From assembly GCA_963821495.1 (NCBI GenBank), contig CAWGEA010000003.1, positions 558,001-622,000 on the forward strand: a stretch of 64,000 nucleotides of DNA, written 5' to 3'. This document shows, piece after piece, positions 16,071 through 25,090 of the stretch. The notes under the pieces are model-generated. The model was given only the letters and a program-made list of their open reading frames with translations, was not told where the DNA came from and searched no databases. Each line of letters opens with the position of its first letter. Positions within the stretch are counted from its first letter, which is position 1. The position numbers and the translations under genes are program-made. This DNA comes from AC-32 sp963821495 (lineage in GTDB: Bacteria; Actinomycetota; Thermoleophilia; Gaiellales; Gaiellaceae).

Positions 16071-17386
16071 GGAGCGAATCTACCCAGGCCGCGAGCAGCG
16101 TCAGCCCGAAGGCGGCCGCGAAGCTCGGCAGCGACGCGGTGAACCGCGCGTGCCCCGAGCTGACGTGCCCGACGAGGTCGGTCCACCAGGACGGGCCCAC
16201 CGGCGAGAGCCACTGGTAGAGCGCGAAGCCGAGCACCCAGGCCGCGAGCCGCTCCCAGCGCACGACCGGCGCATCGAAAACGTCCTCGGCGTCGTAGTGC
16301 GTGCCGCGCGTGAGCCAGTCGGCGAGCAGGACGCCGAAGAGCGGTACGAACACCGACCCCAGCAGGAACAGGAACGTCAGGTAGTTGCCGAGGTCGATGG
16401 CGATCGCGCCGGCCGTCGCGACGGCCGCGACGAGCACGATCAGCAGCCGCTGCGAGGCGCGCGGCAGCAGGTTCTGCAGCGAGACCGCGGTCGAGTAGAC
16501 GTCGGCGAAGGCCTCGTCGCTCTCGTCCACGGTCAGCATCAAGAGCGCGATCACGGCGAGGACGCTCCCGCTCGGCGACCGCGCTCGGGATCTGCGCGGG
16601 ATCGCCGAGGCCGCGCTCGAGCACGAGCACCGCGCCGAGGGCGAAGCACCAGAGTGTCGGCAGCAGGTAGCCGAGCCCGGTGCCGAGGAAGGCGCTGCGC
16701 CGGTCGCGCGCGAAACGCGTGTAGTCGGCCGCCAGCGGTGTCCACGAGATGATGCTCGCGAGCACCAGGTCGATGCCCTGGCCGAGTGAGAGCCCGCCCT
16801 CGCCGCTTGTGTGCCAGAGCGCGTGCAGGTCGGCCTTGTCGATCGCCCACCAGGTCAGGTACGCGATCGACGCTGCGACCGCCCAGATCGCGAACTTGCG
16901 CACGTAGCGGCGGACGAAGCCGATCGGCCCCAGCAGCCCGAGCGCAAGCGAGACCGCGCCGAAGACGAGCGCCCAGAGCCAGCGGCCGCTAAAGCCGAAG
17001 ACGCGCTCCGAGAGCGCCGCGGCGGCCGTCGAGATGATGATCAGCTCGAACGTCGACCAGCCGAGGTTCTGGGCCACGTTCAGGACGGTCGGCGCGTACG
17101 AGCCGCGGCGTCCGAGCGGCGCCCGCAGCACCACCATCCCCGGCACGCGCGCGTCGGCGCCGATCGCGCCGGCGAGGCCGAGCAGCAGGTTCCCGGCCAG
17201 CGCCCCGATCACGATCGCCAGCAGCGCCTGCTGGAAGGAGAGCATCGGGACGAGCCCCGCCGCCGCAACGATCACGAGCAGGCTGACGGAGAGGTTCCCC
17301 CAGAGCAGCGTCAGGTCGAGCAGGCCCAGCACCCGCAGGCGGTCGGGCACGGGCTCGATGCCCCAGCTCGGCGTTCCGTCGTCCAC
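16024..17386 (-). pseudogene. cytX: CytX-like NCS1 permease for thiamine precursor, frameshifted
   Basis: The first frame (GTG 17386 to about 16575) encodes an NCS1 permease start and eight or so helices through LVLERGLGDPAQIPSAVA; the protein then continues in another frame as VLAVIALLMLTVDESDEAF through to 16024. The two parts join near 16566-16580 and need one base removed or two added. Without the shift the first frame runs on as an arginine-rich sequence. NCS1 proteins behind TPP riboswitches (CytX) import hydroxymethylpyrimidine. Either the gene is inactivated or there is a sequencing error; the ribosome binding site aaggga lies in the riboswitch 3' end. Confidence 0.8.
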
Positions 17387-17390
17387 GCGC

Positions 17391-17461
17391 TCCCTTCGCT
17401 GGTGCTAGCCAGATCAGGTTCGACGGGTGTGATCTCAGCCGCTTGTCCGCGGCACCCCGGT
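17391..17461 (-). promoter_or_regulatory. TPP riboswitch (THI element)
   Basis: Read leftward: GGGGTGCC, then the conserved GGCTGAGATCACACCC, GAACCTGATCTGG and GCACCAGCGAAGGGAG blocks of the thiamine pyrophosphate aptamer, in the right order and spacing. The terminal GAAGGGAG is also the Shine-Dalgarno of the permease that starts 4 nt later, so ligand binding should block translation. Confidence 0.93.
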
Positions 17462-17554
17462 TTCGGCACTGTAACCGCACGATGGAGGGCAGGCGCAGCT
17501 CGTGCACGGCCCCCGCCGGCTGGCCGTGACGCTCGTGCCGGTGCTCCGCTGGCT

Positions 17555-18196
17555 CTAGTGGGAGCTCTTCACGGGCGCGGTCAGCGCTGCGACCGCGCCG
17601 AGGCCGACGAAGACCGACCCGGAGGCGAAGCGCTGGACGGCCGGGAAGCGGCGGCTGCGGCGGAGGCGGTCGCCGAGGGTGCCGGCGACGAGCGCCCAAA
17701 CGCCGTCGCTGCAGAAGCCGAGCGCGGCGAAGAGCAGGCCCAGCAGAAGGATCTGCGCCCACGCCGCGCCGCGGTCGGGCTCGACGAACTGCGGCAGGAA
17801 GGCGAGGAAGAACAGCGCCGTCTTCGGATTGAGCGTGTTCACGACGATCCCCTGGCGGTAGAGGCGGCCGAGGTCGCGCGTCTCGCGCGTGTGCGGCTCG
17901 CGCTCCCGCTCCAGGCCCGCGAGGCGGCGCAGGCCGACCACGATCAGGTAGGCCGCGCCGAGGTACTTGACCACATCGAAGGCGAGCGCCGAGGAGGCGA
18001 GCAGCGCGGAGAGCCCGACCGTGGCAGCCGCGATGTGCACGAGCGTCCCGGTCGTGATCCCGGCCACGGACGCGATCCCGGCGCGCCGGCCGTGCGAGAC
18101 GCTCTGCGTGACGATGTAGAGGACCGAGGGCCCCGGCACGACGAGCAGCAGCAGCGCGGCGCCGACGAACAGCGCCAGCCGCGACGGATCGGTCAT
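17555..18196 (-). CDS. LysE-family amino acid exporter
   Basis: 213 aa, about six membrane helices. The N-terminal LLLVVPGPSVLYIVTQSVSHGRRAG block with the conserved GP-x5 pattern and the NPKTALFFLAFLPQFV block identify the LysE/RhtB family, which exports amino acids or related metabolites. ATG 18196; divergent from peptidase E with 23 nt between starts. No regulator of the LysG type nearby. Confidence 0.92.
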   Translation of the reverse strand: MTDPSRLALFVGAALLLLVVPGPSVLYIVTQSVSHGRRAGIASVAGITTGTLVHIAAATVGLSALLASSALAFDVVKYLGAAYLIVVGLRRLAGLEREREPHTRETRDLGRLYRQGIVVNTLNPKTALFFLAFLPQFVEPDRGAAWAQILLLGLLFAALGFCSDGVWALVAGTLGDRLRRSRRFPAVQRFASGSVFVGLGAVAALTAPVKSSH

Positions 18197-18219
18197 GGCG
18201 GCGACGATACCGTTCCCCC

Positions 18220-18900
18220 GTGGCCGGGACGATCATCGGCATGGGCGGGCTCTCCTGGGAGGACGAGGAACGCCGCCGGCTCGAGGACTACTTCCTCTCG
18301 TTCGCCCGCCGCGAGCGGCCGAAGGTGCTCTTCGTCCCGACCGCGGTCGGGGACGACGCCGCCGGCACGCTGAACATCTACACGCAGCTCTCCGATCGGG
18401 CCGACGTCTCCCACCTCCCGTTCTTCCCCTGGCCGCCGCCGGACCTGCGCGAGCTCGTCCTCGGCCAGGATGTGATCTACGTCTCCGGCGGTAACACGGC
18501 CAACGCGCTCGCGATCTGGCGTGTGCACGGTTTCGACGCGATCCTGCGAGAGGCCTGGGAGGCAGGCGTCGTCCTGACGGGCTGGAGCGCGGGGATGATC
18601 TGCTGGTTCGAGGCGGGCGTCACCGACTCGTTCGGCCCGCAGCTCGACGGGATGCGCGACGGCCTCGGCTTCCTGCCCGGGAGCGCGTGCCCACACTACG
18701 ACGGCGAGGCCGAGCGGCGGCCCGTCTACCAGCGGCTCGTGCGGGAGGGTTTCCCGCCGGGGCTCGCCGCCGACGACTGCGTCGCGCTGCGCTTCGACGG
18801 CACCGAGCTCGCCGAGGTGGTAGGCGCGCGCGAGGGGTCGCGCGCCTACCGGGTCACACCCGAGGGCGAGGAGCCGGTCGAGCCGCGCCTGCTCGGCTAG
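18220..18900 (+). CDS. Peptidase E-like (family S51) protein
   Basis: 226 aa, GTG start. The nucleophile elbow GWSAGMICW (Ser123) and the downstream His159 in CPHYDGE fit the S51 dipeptidase E family, whose members cleave Asp-X dipeptides or cyanophycin fragments; YVSGGNTANAL is the conserved oxyanion-loop region. No signal peptide, so cytoplasmic like PepE. Ends 10 nt from the convergent BirA gene. Confidence 0.9.
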   Translation: MAGTIIGMGGLSWEDEERRRLEDYFLSFARRERPKVLFVPTAVGDDAAGTLNIYTQLSDRADVSHLPFFPWPPPDLRELVLGQDVIYVSGGNTANALAIWRVHGFDAILREAWEAGVVLTGWSAGMICWFEAGVTDSFGPQLDGMRDGLGFLPGSACPHYDGEAERRPVYQRLVREGFPPGLAADDCVALRFDGTELAEVVGAREGSRAYRVTPEGEEPVEPRLLG

Positions 18901-18910
18901 GCCGGCCCGG

Positions 18911-19642
18911 TCAACGCTCGTACGTGACCTCGCCGGTCTCGACCAGGCGGCGCTCGCCGTCCAGCTCGACCTCGAGCGCTCCCGAGCGGGAGATCCCGAT
19001 CGCCGTACCCGAGGCGCCGTGGACAGAGACCCGCCTGCTGCGCAGGAAGTCGCGGGCGCCGAGACCGTCGTAGACCGCGTCGAGCCCTCCTGCGAGCCAG
19101 CGGTCGTAGTGGTGCTCGAGCCGCTCGAGCAAGCTCGCGAGGATCGGCGCCCGGTCGCGAGTGACCCCGTCCGCAGTCCGTAGCGAGCCGGCGGCATCGG
19201 GCAGCTCGCCCCGCTCCTGGTTGACGTTCACACCGATCCCGACTACGACCACGCCTTCGAGCGCCTCCGCCAGCACCCCGGCGACCTTGCGCCGGTTGAC
19301 CATCACGTCGTTCGGCCACTTGATCTGCGCGGAGAGGTCGAGCGCCTCCTCCACCGCCTCGGCCGCAGCCAGGCCGCCGACGAGCGAGAGCTGCGGTAGC
19401 TCCGGGCCGGACGGCGGTCGCAGCAACACCGAGCAGAGGATCGAGCTGCCGTGCGGCGCTTCCCACACGCGGCCCTGCCGCCCGCGCCCGCCGGTCTGGA
19501 GCTCCGTGACCGCGACTGCGCCCTCGGGCTCCGTGCGGTCGAAGAGCGCCTGGGTCGACTCGACGCTCTCGCGATAGAGGTAGGGCCGGCCGAAGCGGCC
19601 CTTCAGGAGCGGCTCCAGCGCCGCGGGCGCGAGCTCGGTCAC
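18911..19642 (-). CDS. birA: Biotin-[acetyl-CoA-carboxylase] ligase, class I
   Basis: 243 aa from GTG 19642, overlapping the formate dehydrogenase stop (GTGA). The biotinyl-AMP motif GGRGRQGRVWEAP and KWPNDVMVNRRKVAGVL are intact, followed by the small C-terminal SH3-like domain. No N-terminal winged helix, so it is a ligase without repressor function. It biotinylates acyl-CoA carboxylase carriers. Its place at the end of the formate dehydrogenase unit looks incidental. Confidence 0.93.
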   Translation of the reverse strand: MTELAPAALEPLLKGRFGRPYLYRESVESTQALFDRTEPEGAVAVTELQTGGRGRQGRVWEAPHGSSILCSVLLRPPSGPELPQLSLVGGLAAAEAVEEALDLSAQIKWPNDVMVNRRKVAGVLAEALEGVVVVGIGVNVNQERGELPDAAGSLRTADGVTRDRAPILASLLERLEHHYDRWLAGGLDAVYDGLGARDFLRSRRVSVHGASGTAIGISRSGALEVELDGERRLVETGEVTYER

Positions 19643-22332
19643 GCCCGCTCGAGCCGCACGGCGGAGACCTTGTACTCCGGGGTGCCGATCAGCGGGTCGC
19701 CCACGTCGTGGGTGAGCCAGTTCACCTTGGCCTGGGCAAAGTGGAGGGCCATCCAGACGAGCCCGGGGTGGACGCGCTCGCCGACGGAAGCGAGCGCCTC
19801 GAGCTCGCCGCGGCGGGAGACGAGCCGCACGCGGTCGCCGTCGGCGATGCCCAGCGCCTGGGCGTCCTCGGCGTTGACCTCGACGAACGGCTCCACCTGC
19901 TTGTCGGTCACGCCCGGCTCGCGCATCGTCATGGTGGCCGAGTTGTAGTGGTAGAGCGTGCGCCCGGTCGAGAGCACGAACGGGTACTCCGAGTCGGGCT
20001 GCTCGATCGGCGGCTGGTACTCGACCGGGAAGAACCTGCCCTTGCCGTTCGGCCGTGCGGGGTGCGGGGCGTGGAGGAAGGTCGCGCCCGGGTCGTCGCG
20101 GTCGACGCACGGCCACTGCAGGCCGACCTCCTCGATCCGGTCGTAGCGGATCCCGGACCAGTTCGGCGACAGGTCGGCGAACTCGTCCCACACGTCCTCC
20201 GCCGTCTCGTACTCCGGCCAGTCGGCCCCGAGCGCGCGGGCCAGGTCGAGCACGATCCGCCAGTCCTCGCGCGCCTGGCCGGGGCAAGGGACCGCCCGCC
20301 GCACCCGGTTCACGCGCCGCTCGGTGTTCGTGAAGGTGCCGTCCTTCTCGGCGAAGCTCGAGGCCGGGAAGACGACGTTCGCGTGCGTGCGCGAGGTCTC
20401 GTTCAGGAACAGGTCCTGCGAGACGAGGAACTCGAGGTTGCCGAGCCCCTCCTCTACGTGGTGGGCGTTCGGCTCGGTGTGCGCCGGGTTCTCGCCGACC
20501 AGGTAGAGCGCCTTGATCCGCCCGTCGTGCAGCCCGGACATCATCTGGTCGAGCCGGTAGCCGGGCGTCTCGGGCAGGGCCACGCCCCAGGCGTCCGAGA
20601 ACTTCCGCCGCGACTCGTCGTCGATCGCCTGGTAACCGGGGAAGTAGGACGGGTTGGCGCCGGCGTCGTTGAGGCCCTGGACGTTGTTCTGTCCCCGCAG
20701 CGCGTTCAGGCCTGTGGCCTCGTAGCCGAGATGGCCGGTCATCAGAACCAGGTTCGAGAGCGACCAGACGTTGTCGATCGCGGAGGCGTGCTCGGTGATG
20801 CCGAGCGTGTAGAAGACCGCGGCGTGCCGCTCGGCCGCGTACTCGCGCGCGGTCGCGCGGATGTCCTCGGCGGGGACGCCGGTCACCCGCGCCGCCTCCT
20901 CGGGCGTGTAGCGGGAGACGACCTCCGCGACCGCCTCGAACCCCTCCGTGTGCTCGCGGACGTACGCCTCGTCCTGCAGACCCTCGTCGAGGATCACGTG
21001 CATCAGCGCGTTCAGCAGCCAGACGTCGGTGCCCGGCCGCAGCTGCAGGTGTCGCTTCGCGATCTTCGTCAGCCAGATCTTGCGCGGGTCGGCGACGACG
21101 AGCGTCGCGCCGTCACGGACCGCCTTCTTCATCCGCAGCGCCAGCACCGGGTGCGCCTCGGTCGTGTTCGACCCGATCACGAGCAGGAAGCGGTCGCGCT
21201 CGATCTCCGGGATCGAGTTGGTGGTTGCTCCTCTGCCCAACGACCTGACCAGGCCGTAAAGAGTCGGAGCGTGTCAGGTGGCCTCGCAGGAGTGGACCGA
21301 GTGGGTCTGAAGCGCCGTACGCGCGAGCTTCTGGATGAGGAAGTTCTCCTCCATCGTCAGCCGCGCCGAGGCGAGGACGCCGATCGTCTGCGGGCCGTGC
21401 CGCTCCTTCACCTCCTTCAGGCCCTGCGCCGCGGCCTGGAGCGCCTGCTCCCAGGTCGCGGGGTGGAGCTCGTCGTCCTCGCCGCGGACGAGCGGCTCGG
21501 TCAGGCGGTCGGGATGGTGGACGAAGTTGAAGGCGAAGCGTCCCTTGACGCAGAGGTTGCCCTCGTTCGGGACGTAGGCCGGGTCGGAGGTGATCTTCAC
21601 GATCCGCTTCGTCTCCGGGTCGACGTTGACGTCGATCTGGCAGCCGACCCCGCAGAACGTGCATGTCGTCTTGACCTTCTCCAGGCCGCGTTCGTGCCCG
21701 GCGGATGCCCCCTCGAGGAACTTCTCGTAGATCGCGCCGGTGGGGCAGGTCGAGAGGCAGCCGCCGCAGAGCTCGCACTCCGTGTCGAGCCAGGAGTCGC
21801 CGTGAGTGGGGACGATGCGCGCGCCGGGCCCGCGGCCCTCGAACGAGAGCGCGGAGCACTGCATCACCTCCTGCGTGTAGCGCACGCAGCGGTTGCAGAG
21901 GATGCAGGCACCCGGGTCGTAGCCCATCAGCCGGTTGCGGTCCTCGTAGGGCTCCCGCTCGGCGTCCGGGAGCGTGAACGGCGCCTCGGCCCCGAGCTCC
22001 CCGGCCAGGTCGAGCAGCTCGTTGGGCCGCCCGCCGGGGTTCGCGTCCAGGTGCTCGGCGAGCAGCATCTCGGTCAGCGTCTTCCGGTGCTGCGGGACCG
22101 AGGAGTTCGTCGAGACGACCATCCCCTCGGACACGCGCGTCGCGCAGGCGGGCACCGGGCGGGGGGACCCCTCGACCTGGACGACGCAGAGCCGGCAGCC
22201 GCCGTAGGGGTCGAGCTTGTCGTCGTGGCAGAGCGTCGGGACGAAGACCTGGTGCCGGGCGGCGGCGTGGACGAGCAGCTCCCCCTCCGGCGCGGTGACG
22301 CGCCTGCCGTCGAGCGTGAACTCGACCGTCAC
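19639..22332 (-). CDS. fdhA: Formate dehydrogenase alpha subunit, selenocysteine-containing
   Basis: Two consecutive leftward frames, 21274-22332 and an extension to 19639, lie in the same frame and are separated only by TGA at 21276-21274. The TGA follows HSCEAT and precedes HAPTLYGLVRSLGRG, exactly the molybdenum-ligand position of formate dehydrogenases, so codon 353 is read as selenocysteine; total 897 aa. Order: 2Fe-2S domain (Cys35, 46, 49, 63), NuoG-like His/Cys cluster, two 4Fe-4S motifs (CILCNRC, CELCGGC), the molybdopterin 4Fe-4S motif CTFCGVGC, and the bis-MGD catalytic domains ending in the dinucleotide-binding fold. GTG 22332 overlaps the NuoF-like gene (GTGA). NAD-dependent, cytoplasmic formate oxidation is inferred. 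Confidence 0.92.
21240..21276 (-). promoter_or_regulatory. Bacterial SECIS element of fdhA
   Basis: After the UGA and a 16-nt spacer, ACGGCCUG pairs with CAGGUCGU (8 bp, one G-U) around a GU apex, at 21257-21240. E. coli fdhF has the same layout with GU at the apex. Weaker G-U pairs extend the stem. SelB should bind this loop. Confidence 0.82.
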
Positions 22333-23816
22333 CGCACGGCCGCCTCTCCGAGCGGGGCGAACAGCTCGGGCCAGTGTCGTTGAACGCTGCGGACGGGAAC
22401 CGGCGCCCCCTGGCCGAGGCCGCAGATCGAGGTCGAGACCATCGTCTCGAGCCACTCGTCGACCTGCTCTCGTGGCATCGCCGCCTCCCCACGCGCAAGC
22501 TCGTCCAGCACGTGGTGCACGCCGCGGGTTCCGATCCGGCACGGGGTGCACTTCTGGCACGACTCCTCAGCGAAGAAGCGCATCGTCTCGGAGAGTAGGC
22601 GGAGCGGCGAGTAGGAGGCAGGAAAGACCTGCAGACCGGCCGATCCTGGCGAGGCGCCCCAGTCGGCGAGCGCCTCCCGCGTCAGCGGCACGTCGAGCGC
22701 CGTGGGCGGCAGGATCCCGCTCGCCGCGCCGCCGGGGACGATCGCCCCGATCTCGTCGGTCGCGCCTCCCGCGTAGTCGTCCACCAGCGTCCGGGCGGTG
22801 ACCTGGAGGGGTGCCTCGTAGCACCCGGGTCGGCGCACCGCGCCGGAGACCGACCAGAGCCGCCCCGGCGTCCACTCGCCGCGGGCGATGCGAGCGACGT
22901 GGGCGAGTGTCTCGACGTTGTTGATCAGCGTCGGGCGGCCCAGGTAGCCGGACTGCGCGGGGAACGGCGGGCGTAGCCGCGGCATTCCGCGCCGTCCCTC
23001 CATCGACTCGAGCATCGCCGTCTCCTCGCCGCACACGTACGAGCCGGCGCCGACGACGATCTGCACCCGCAGGTCTTTGGCCTCGATCGCCTCGCGCAGA
23101 CGCGCGCGGGAGCTCGCGTACTCCTCGCGGAGGTAGATGTACGCCTCGTCGGTCTCGCAGAAGCGCAGCGCGAGCTCGAGCCCCTCGAGCAGCAGCTGCG
23201 GGCGGAGCTCCATCACGTAGCGGTCCTTGATCGTGCCGGGCTCGCCCTCGTCCGCGTTGACGATCACCACCCGAGGGCCCGGCTCCCGCACGACCGCCTC
23301 CCACTTGCGCCAGGTCGGGAAACCCGCCCCGCCCATCCCGGTCAGTCCAGACGACTCCAGCGCGGCGAGCAGCTCGTCCCGGCCGAGCTGCGGCGGCGAG
23401 CGCGGCTCGTCAGGCTCGAGCAGGAAGCCGTTCGCGCGGTGCTCGGCCGCGGGCTCGACCGTGTCGCCGCGCAGCAGCACCGGCGCGTGCTCGCAGTGGC
23501 CGAGGCACTCCACGCCGAGCACGGGCACGCCGTCGGCGTGCTCCCGCTCCCGCGCGAGCAGGTCCTGCGCGCCCAGGCAGTCGCAGACCGGCCCGATGCA
23601 CACGCGCACCGCGTCCACCGGCACGCGCAGGAAGGAGTAGAAGGAGACGACCTCGTCCACCTCGCCGCGGCGGATGCCCATGTGGTCGGCAACCGCGTCG
23701 GAGAGCTCGGGGGTCACCGGCCCGACCTCGCGCCGGATCCGACCCAGGTTGTCGAGCAGGCGCGTCCGCTCCACCGGCAGCTCCTCGAGCAGGGAGGCGA
23801 AGCGGAGGGCGTCCAC
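22329..23816 (-). CDS. Fused NuoE/NuoF-type NAD-reducing subunit of formate dehydrogenase
   Basis: 495 aa fusion. The N-terminal thioredoxin-like 2Fe-2S part (to about 125) carries Cys73, Cys78, Cys104 and Cys108. The NuoF-like part holds the FMN/NADH site (GMGGAGFPTWRKW, NADEGEPGTIKDR) and the 4Fe-4S motif ESCQKCTPCRIGT with a later Cys in SICGLGQ. In FdsABG-type enzymes these are separate gamma and beta subunits; here they are joined. It transfers electrons from the alpha subunit to NAD+. GTG start is directly after the nitrilase stop region; the stop overlaps fdhA. Confidence 0.92.
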   Translation of the reverse strand: MDALRFASLLEELPVERTRLLDNLGRIRREVGPVTPELSDAVADHMGIRRGEVDEVVSFYSFLRVPVDAVRVCIGPVCDCLGAQDLLAREREHADGVPVLGVECLGHCEHAPVLLRGDTVEPAAEHRANGFLLEPDEPRSPPQLGRDELLAALESSGLTGMGGAGFPTWRKWEAVVREPGPRVVIVNADEGEPGTIKDRYVMELRPQLLLEGLELALRFCETDEAYIYLREEYASSRARLREAIEAKDLRVQIVVGAGSYVCGEETAMLESMEGRRGMPRLRPPFPAQSGYLGRPTLINNVETLAHVARIARGEWTPGRLWSVSGAVRRPGCYEAPLQVTARTLVDDYAGGATDEIGAIVPGGAASGILPPTALDVPLTREALADWGASPGSAGLQVFPASYSPLRLLSETMRFFAEESCQKCTPCRIGTRGVHHVLDELARGEAAMPREQVDEWLETMVSTSICGLGQGAPVPVRSVQRHWPELFAPLGEAAVR

Positions 23817-24731
23817 CTAGCGACGCACCTCGAGCCGCAGCACGTCGGGCCGGTGGTAGTGGCCGACCGGGTCGAAGCGCTGGCGCTCCTCGTCGAGGCG
23901 TGCCGGGTCGAGCTCGGCGTAGAGCACGCCCTCCTCGTCCCAGAGCGGGCCGGCGAGGTAGGCGCCGTCGGGGCCGAGGATCGCGGAGCCGCCCCGGCCG
24001 ATCACGTCCTGGCCCTCGAGCATCCGTCGCAGCGGGAAGTCGTCGGGGTACGAGCCCGCCCGCTGGAAATGCGACGGTGCGATCACGAAGCAGCGCGACT
24101 CGCGCGCCAGGTGGACGAGCGTCGACTGCCACCCCTCGCCGTCGTCCGCGGTCGAGGCGACGTAGAGCTCAATCCCGGACTCGTAGAGGGCGAAGCGGGC
24201 GAGAGGCATGTAGTTCTCCCAGCAGATCAGGCCGCCGAGCCGCCCGTACGGCGTCTCGACGGTCTCGAGGCCGCCCCCGTCGCCGGGGCCCCAGACGAGG
24301 CGCTCGTGATTCGTTGGCACGAGCTTGCGGTGTTTCAGCGCGAGCTTTCCGTCGGGCCCATGGTAGAGCAGCGTGTTGTAGAGCGTCCCCGGGTGCGCAG
24401 GGTCGCGCTCGGTGACGCCGGTCACCAGCCAGAGCTCGTGCTCGCGCGCGATCTCGCCGAGGCGCCGCTCGGCCGGGCCCGGTACGTCGACCGCTTCGCG
24501 CGCGAGCAGCGCGTACGCCTCCTTCGCGCCCTCCTCGGCCCAGCCGGCCAGCGCCTTCGCCCACGCGGACGTCGGGTAGGCGGGCACGGCGGCCTCGGGG
24601 AAGACGACGATGCGCGCTCCCTTGGCGTCGGCCTCGGCCGCGGTCTGCGCGAGCTTTTCGACAGTCGCGTCCCGGTCGAAGATCACAGGCTCGACCTGGG
24701 CACAGGCGACGGTGACGGGCTCGCGCATCAT
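23817..24731 (-). CDS. Nitrilase (carbon-nitrogen hydrolase)
   Basis: 304 aa from the first of two tandem ATG codons (24731). Catalytic triad: Glu46 in VVFPEAAVPAYP, Lys136 in KHRKLVPT and Cys170 in LICWENYMP; the spacing and CWEN motif match true nitrilases rather than amidases. These convert nitriles to carboxylates plus ammonia. It sits in an operon directly upstream of the formate dehydrogenase genes (1-nt spacing) and 17 nt behind a cupredoxin gene; a metabolic link is not obvious. Confidence 0.92.
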   Translation of the reverse strand: MMREPVTVACAQVEPVIFDRDATVEKLAQTAAEADAKGARIVVFPEAAVPAYPTSAWAKALAGWAEEGAKEAYALLAREAVDVPGPAERRLGEIAREHELWLVTGVTERDPAHPGTLYNTLLYHGPDGKLALKHRKLVPTNHERLVWGPGDGGGLETVETPYGRLGGLICWENYMPLARFALYESGIELYVASTADDGEGWQSTLVHLARESRCFVIAPSHFQRAGSYPDDFPLRRMLEGQDVIGRGGSAILGPDGAYLAGPLWDEEGVLYAELDPARLDEERQRFDPVGHYHRPDVLRLEVRR

Positions 24732-24748
24732 GCGCGATTGTCGCGGTC

Positions 24749-25090
24749 TCAGGGACGGACGCGCAAGACGGTCTGCATGCCGAGGCTGCGGTGGTCGGCG
24801 AGCGAGCACCAGAGCCGGTAGCGCCCGGGCCGCAGGTGGATCGCGACGGTTCTGCGTGCACCCGGCCTGGTCACCGGGATCGTGAAGGTGTGGTGGCCGC
24901 CCACCTTGCGCAGGCGCAGGTCGTGCGGGTCCTGGCCGACGTTCTGCAGCTCGATCTCGACGACGCCGGCCTTCACCGACGCGCGCGAGAGCACGAGGTG
25001 GAACTCCTGCGCCTGGACGCCGAGCCGCGCGGGGGACGGGTGCCAGCTCAGCGCCGCGGCCAGAACCGCCGTGCCGAGCAGCCTGGTCAC
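24749..25090 (-). CDS. Exported cupredoxin-like protein
   Basis: 113 aa from GTG 25090, overlapping the DUF1501 stop (GTGA). A short signal peptide (to about 27) precedes a plastocyanin-like domain with a type 1 copper site: His56 (DPHDL), then Cys95, His100 and Met105 in the C-x4-H-x4-M spacing. A single-domain electron carrier or copper sensor outside the membrane. Its coupling to DUF1501 and DUF1800 genes is notable, because the function of those exported proteins is not established. Confidence 0.85.
   Translation of the reverse strand: MTRLLGTAVLAAALSWHPSPARLGVQAQEFHLVLSRASVKAGVVEIELQNVGQDPHDLRLRKVGGHHTFTIPVTRPGARRTVAIHLRPGRYRLWCSLADHRSLGMQTVLRVRP

Noticed and set aside
19708..22383. 891-codon rightward frame opposite fdhA
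   Set aside because: Antisense shadow of a gene with complete iron-sulfur and molybdopterin motifs.
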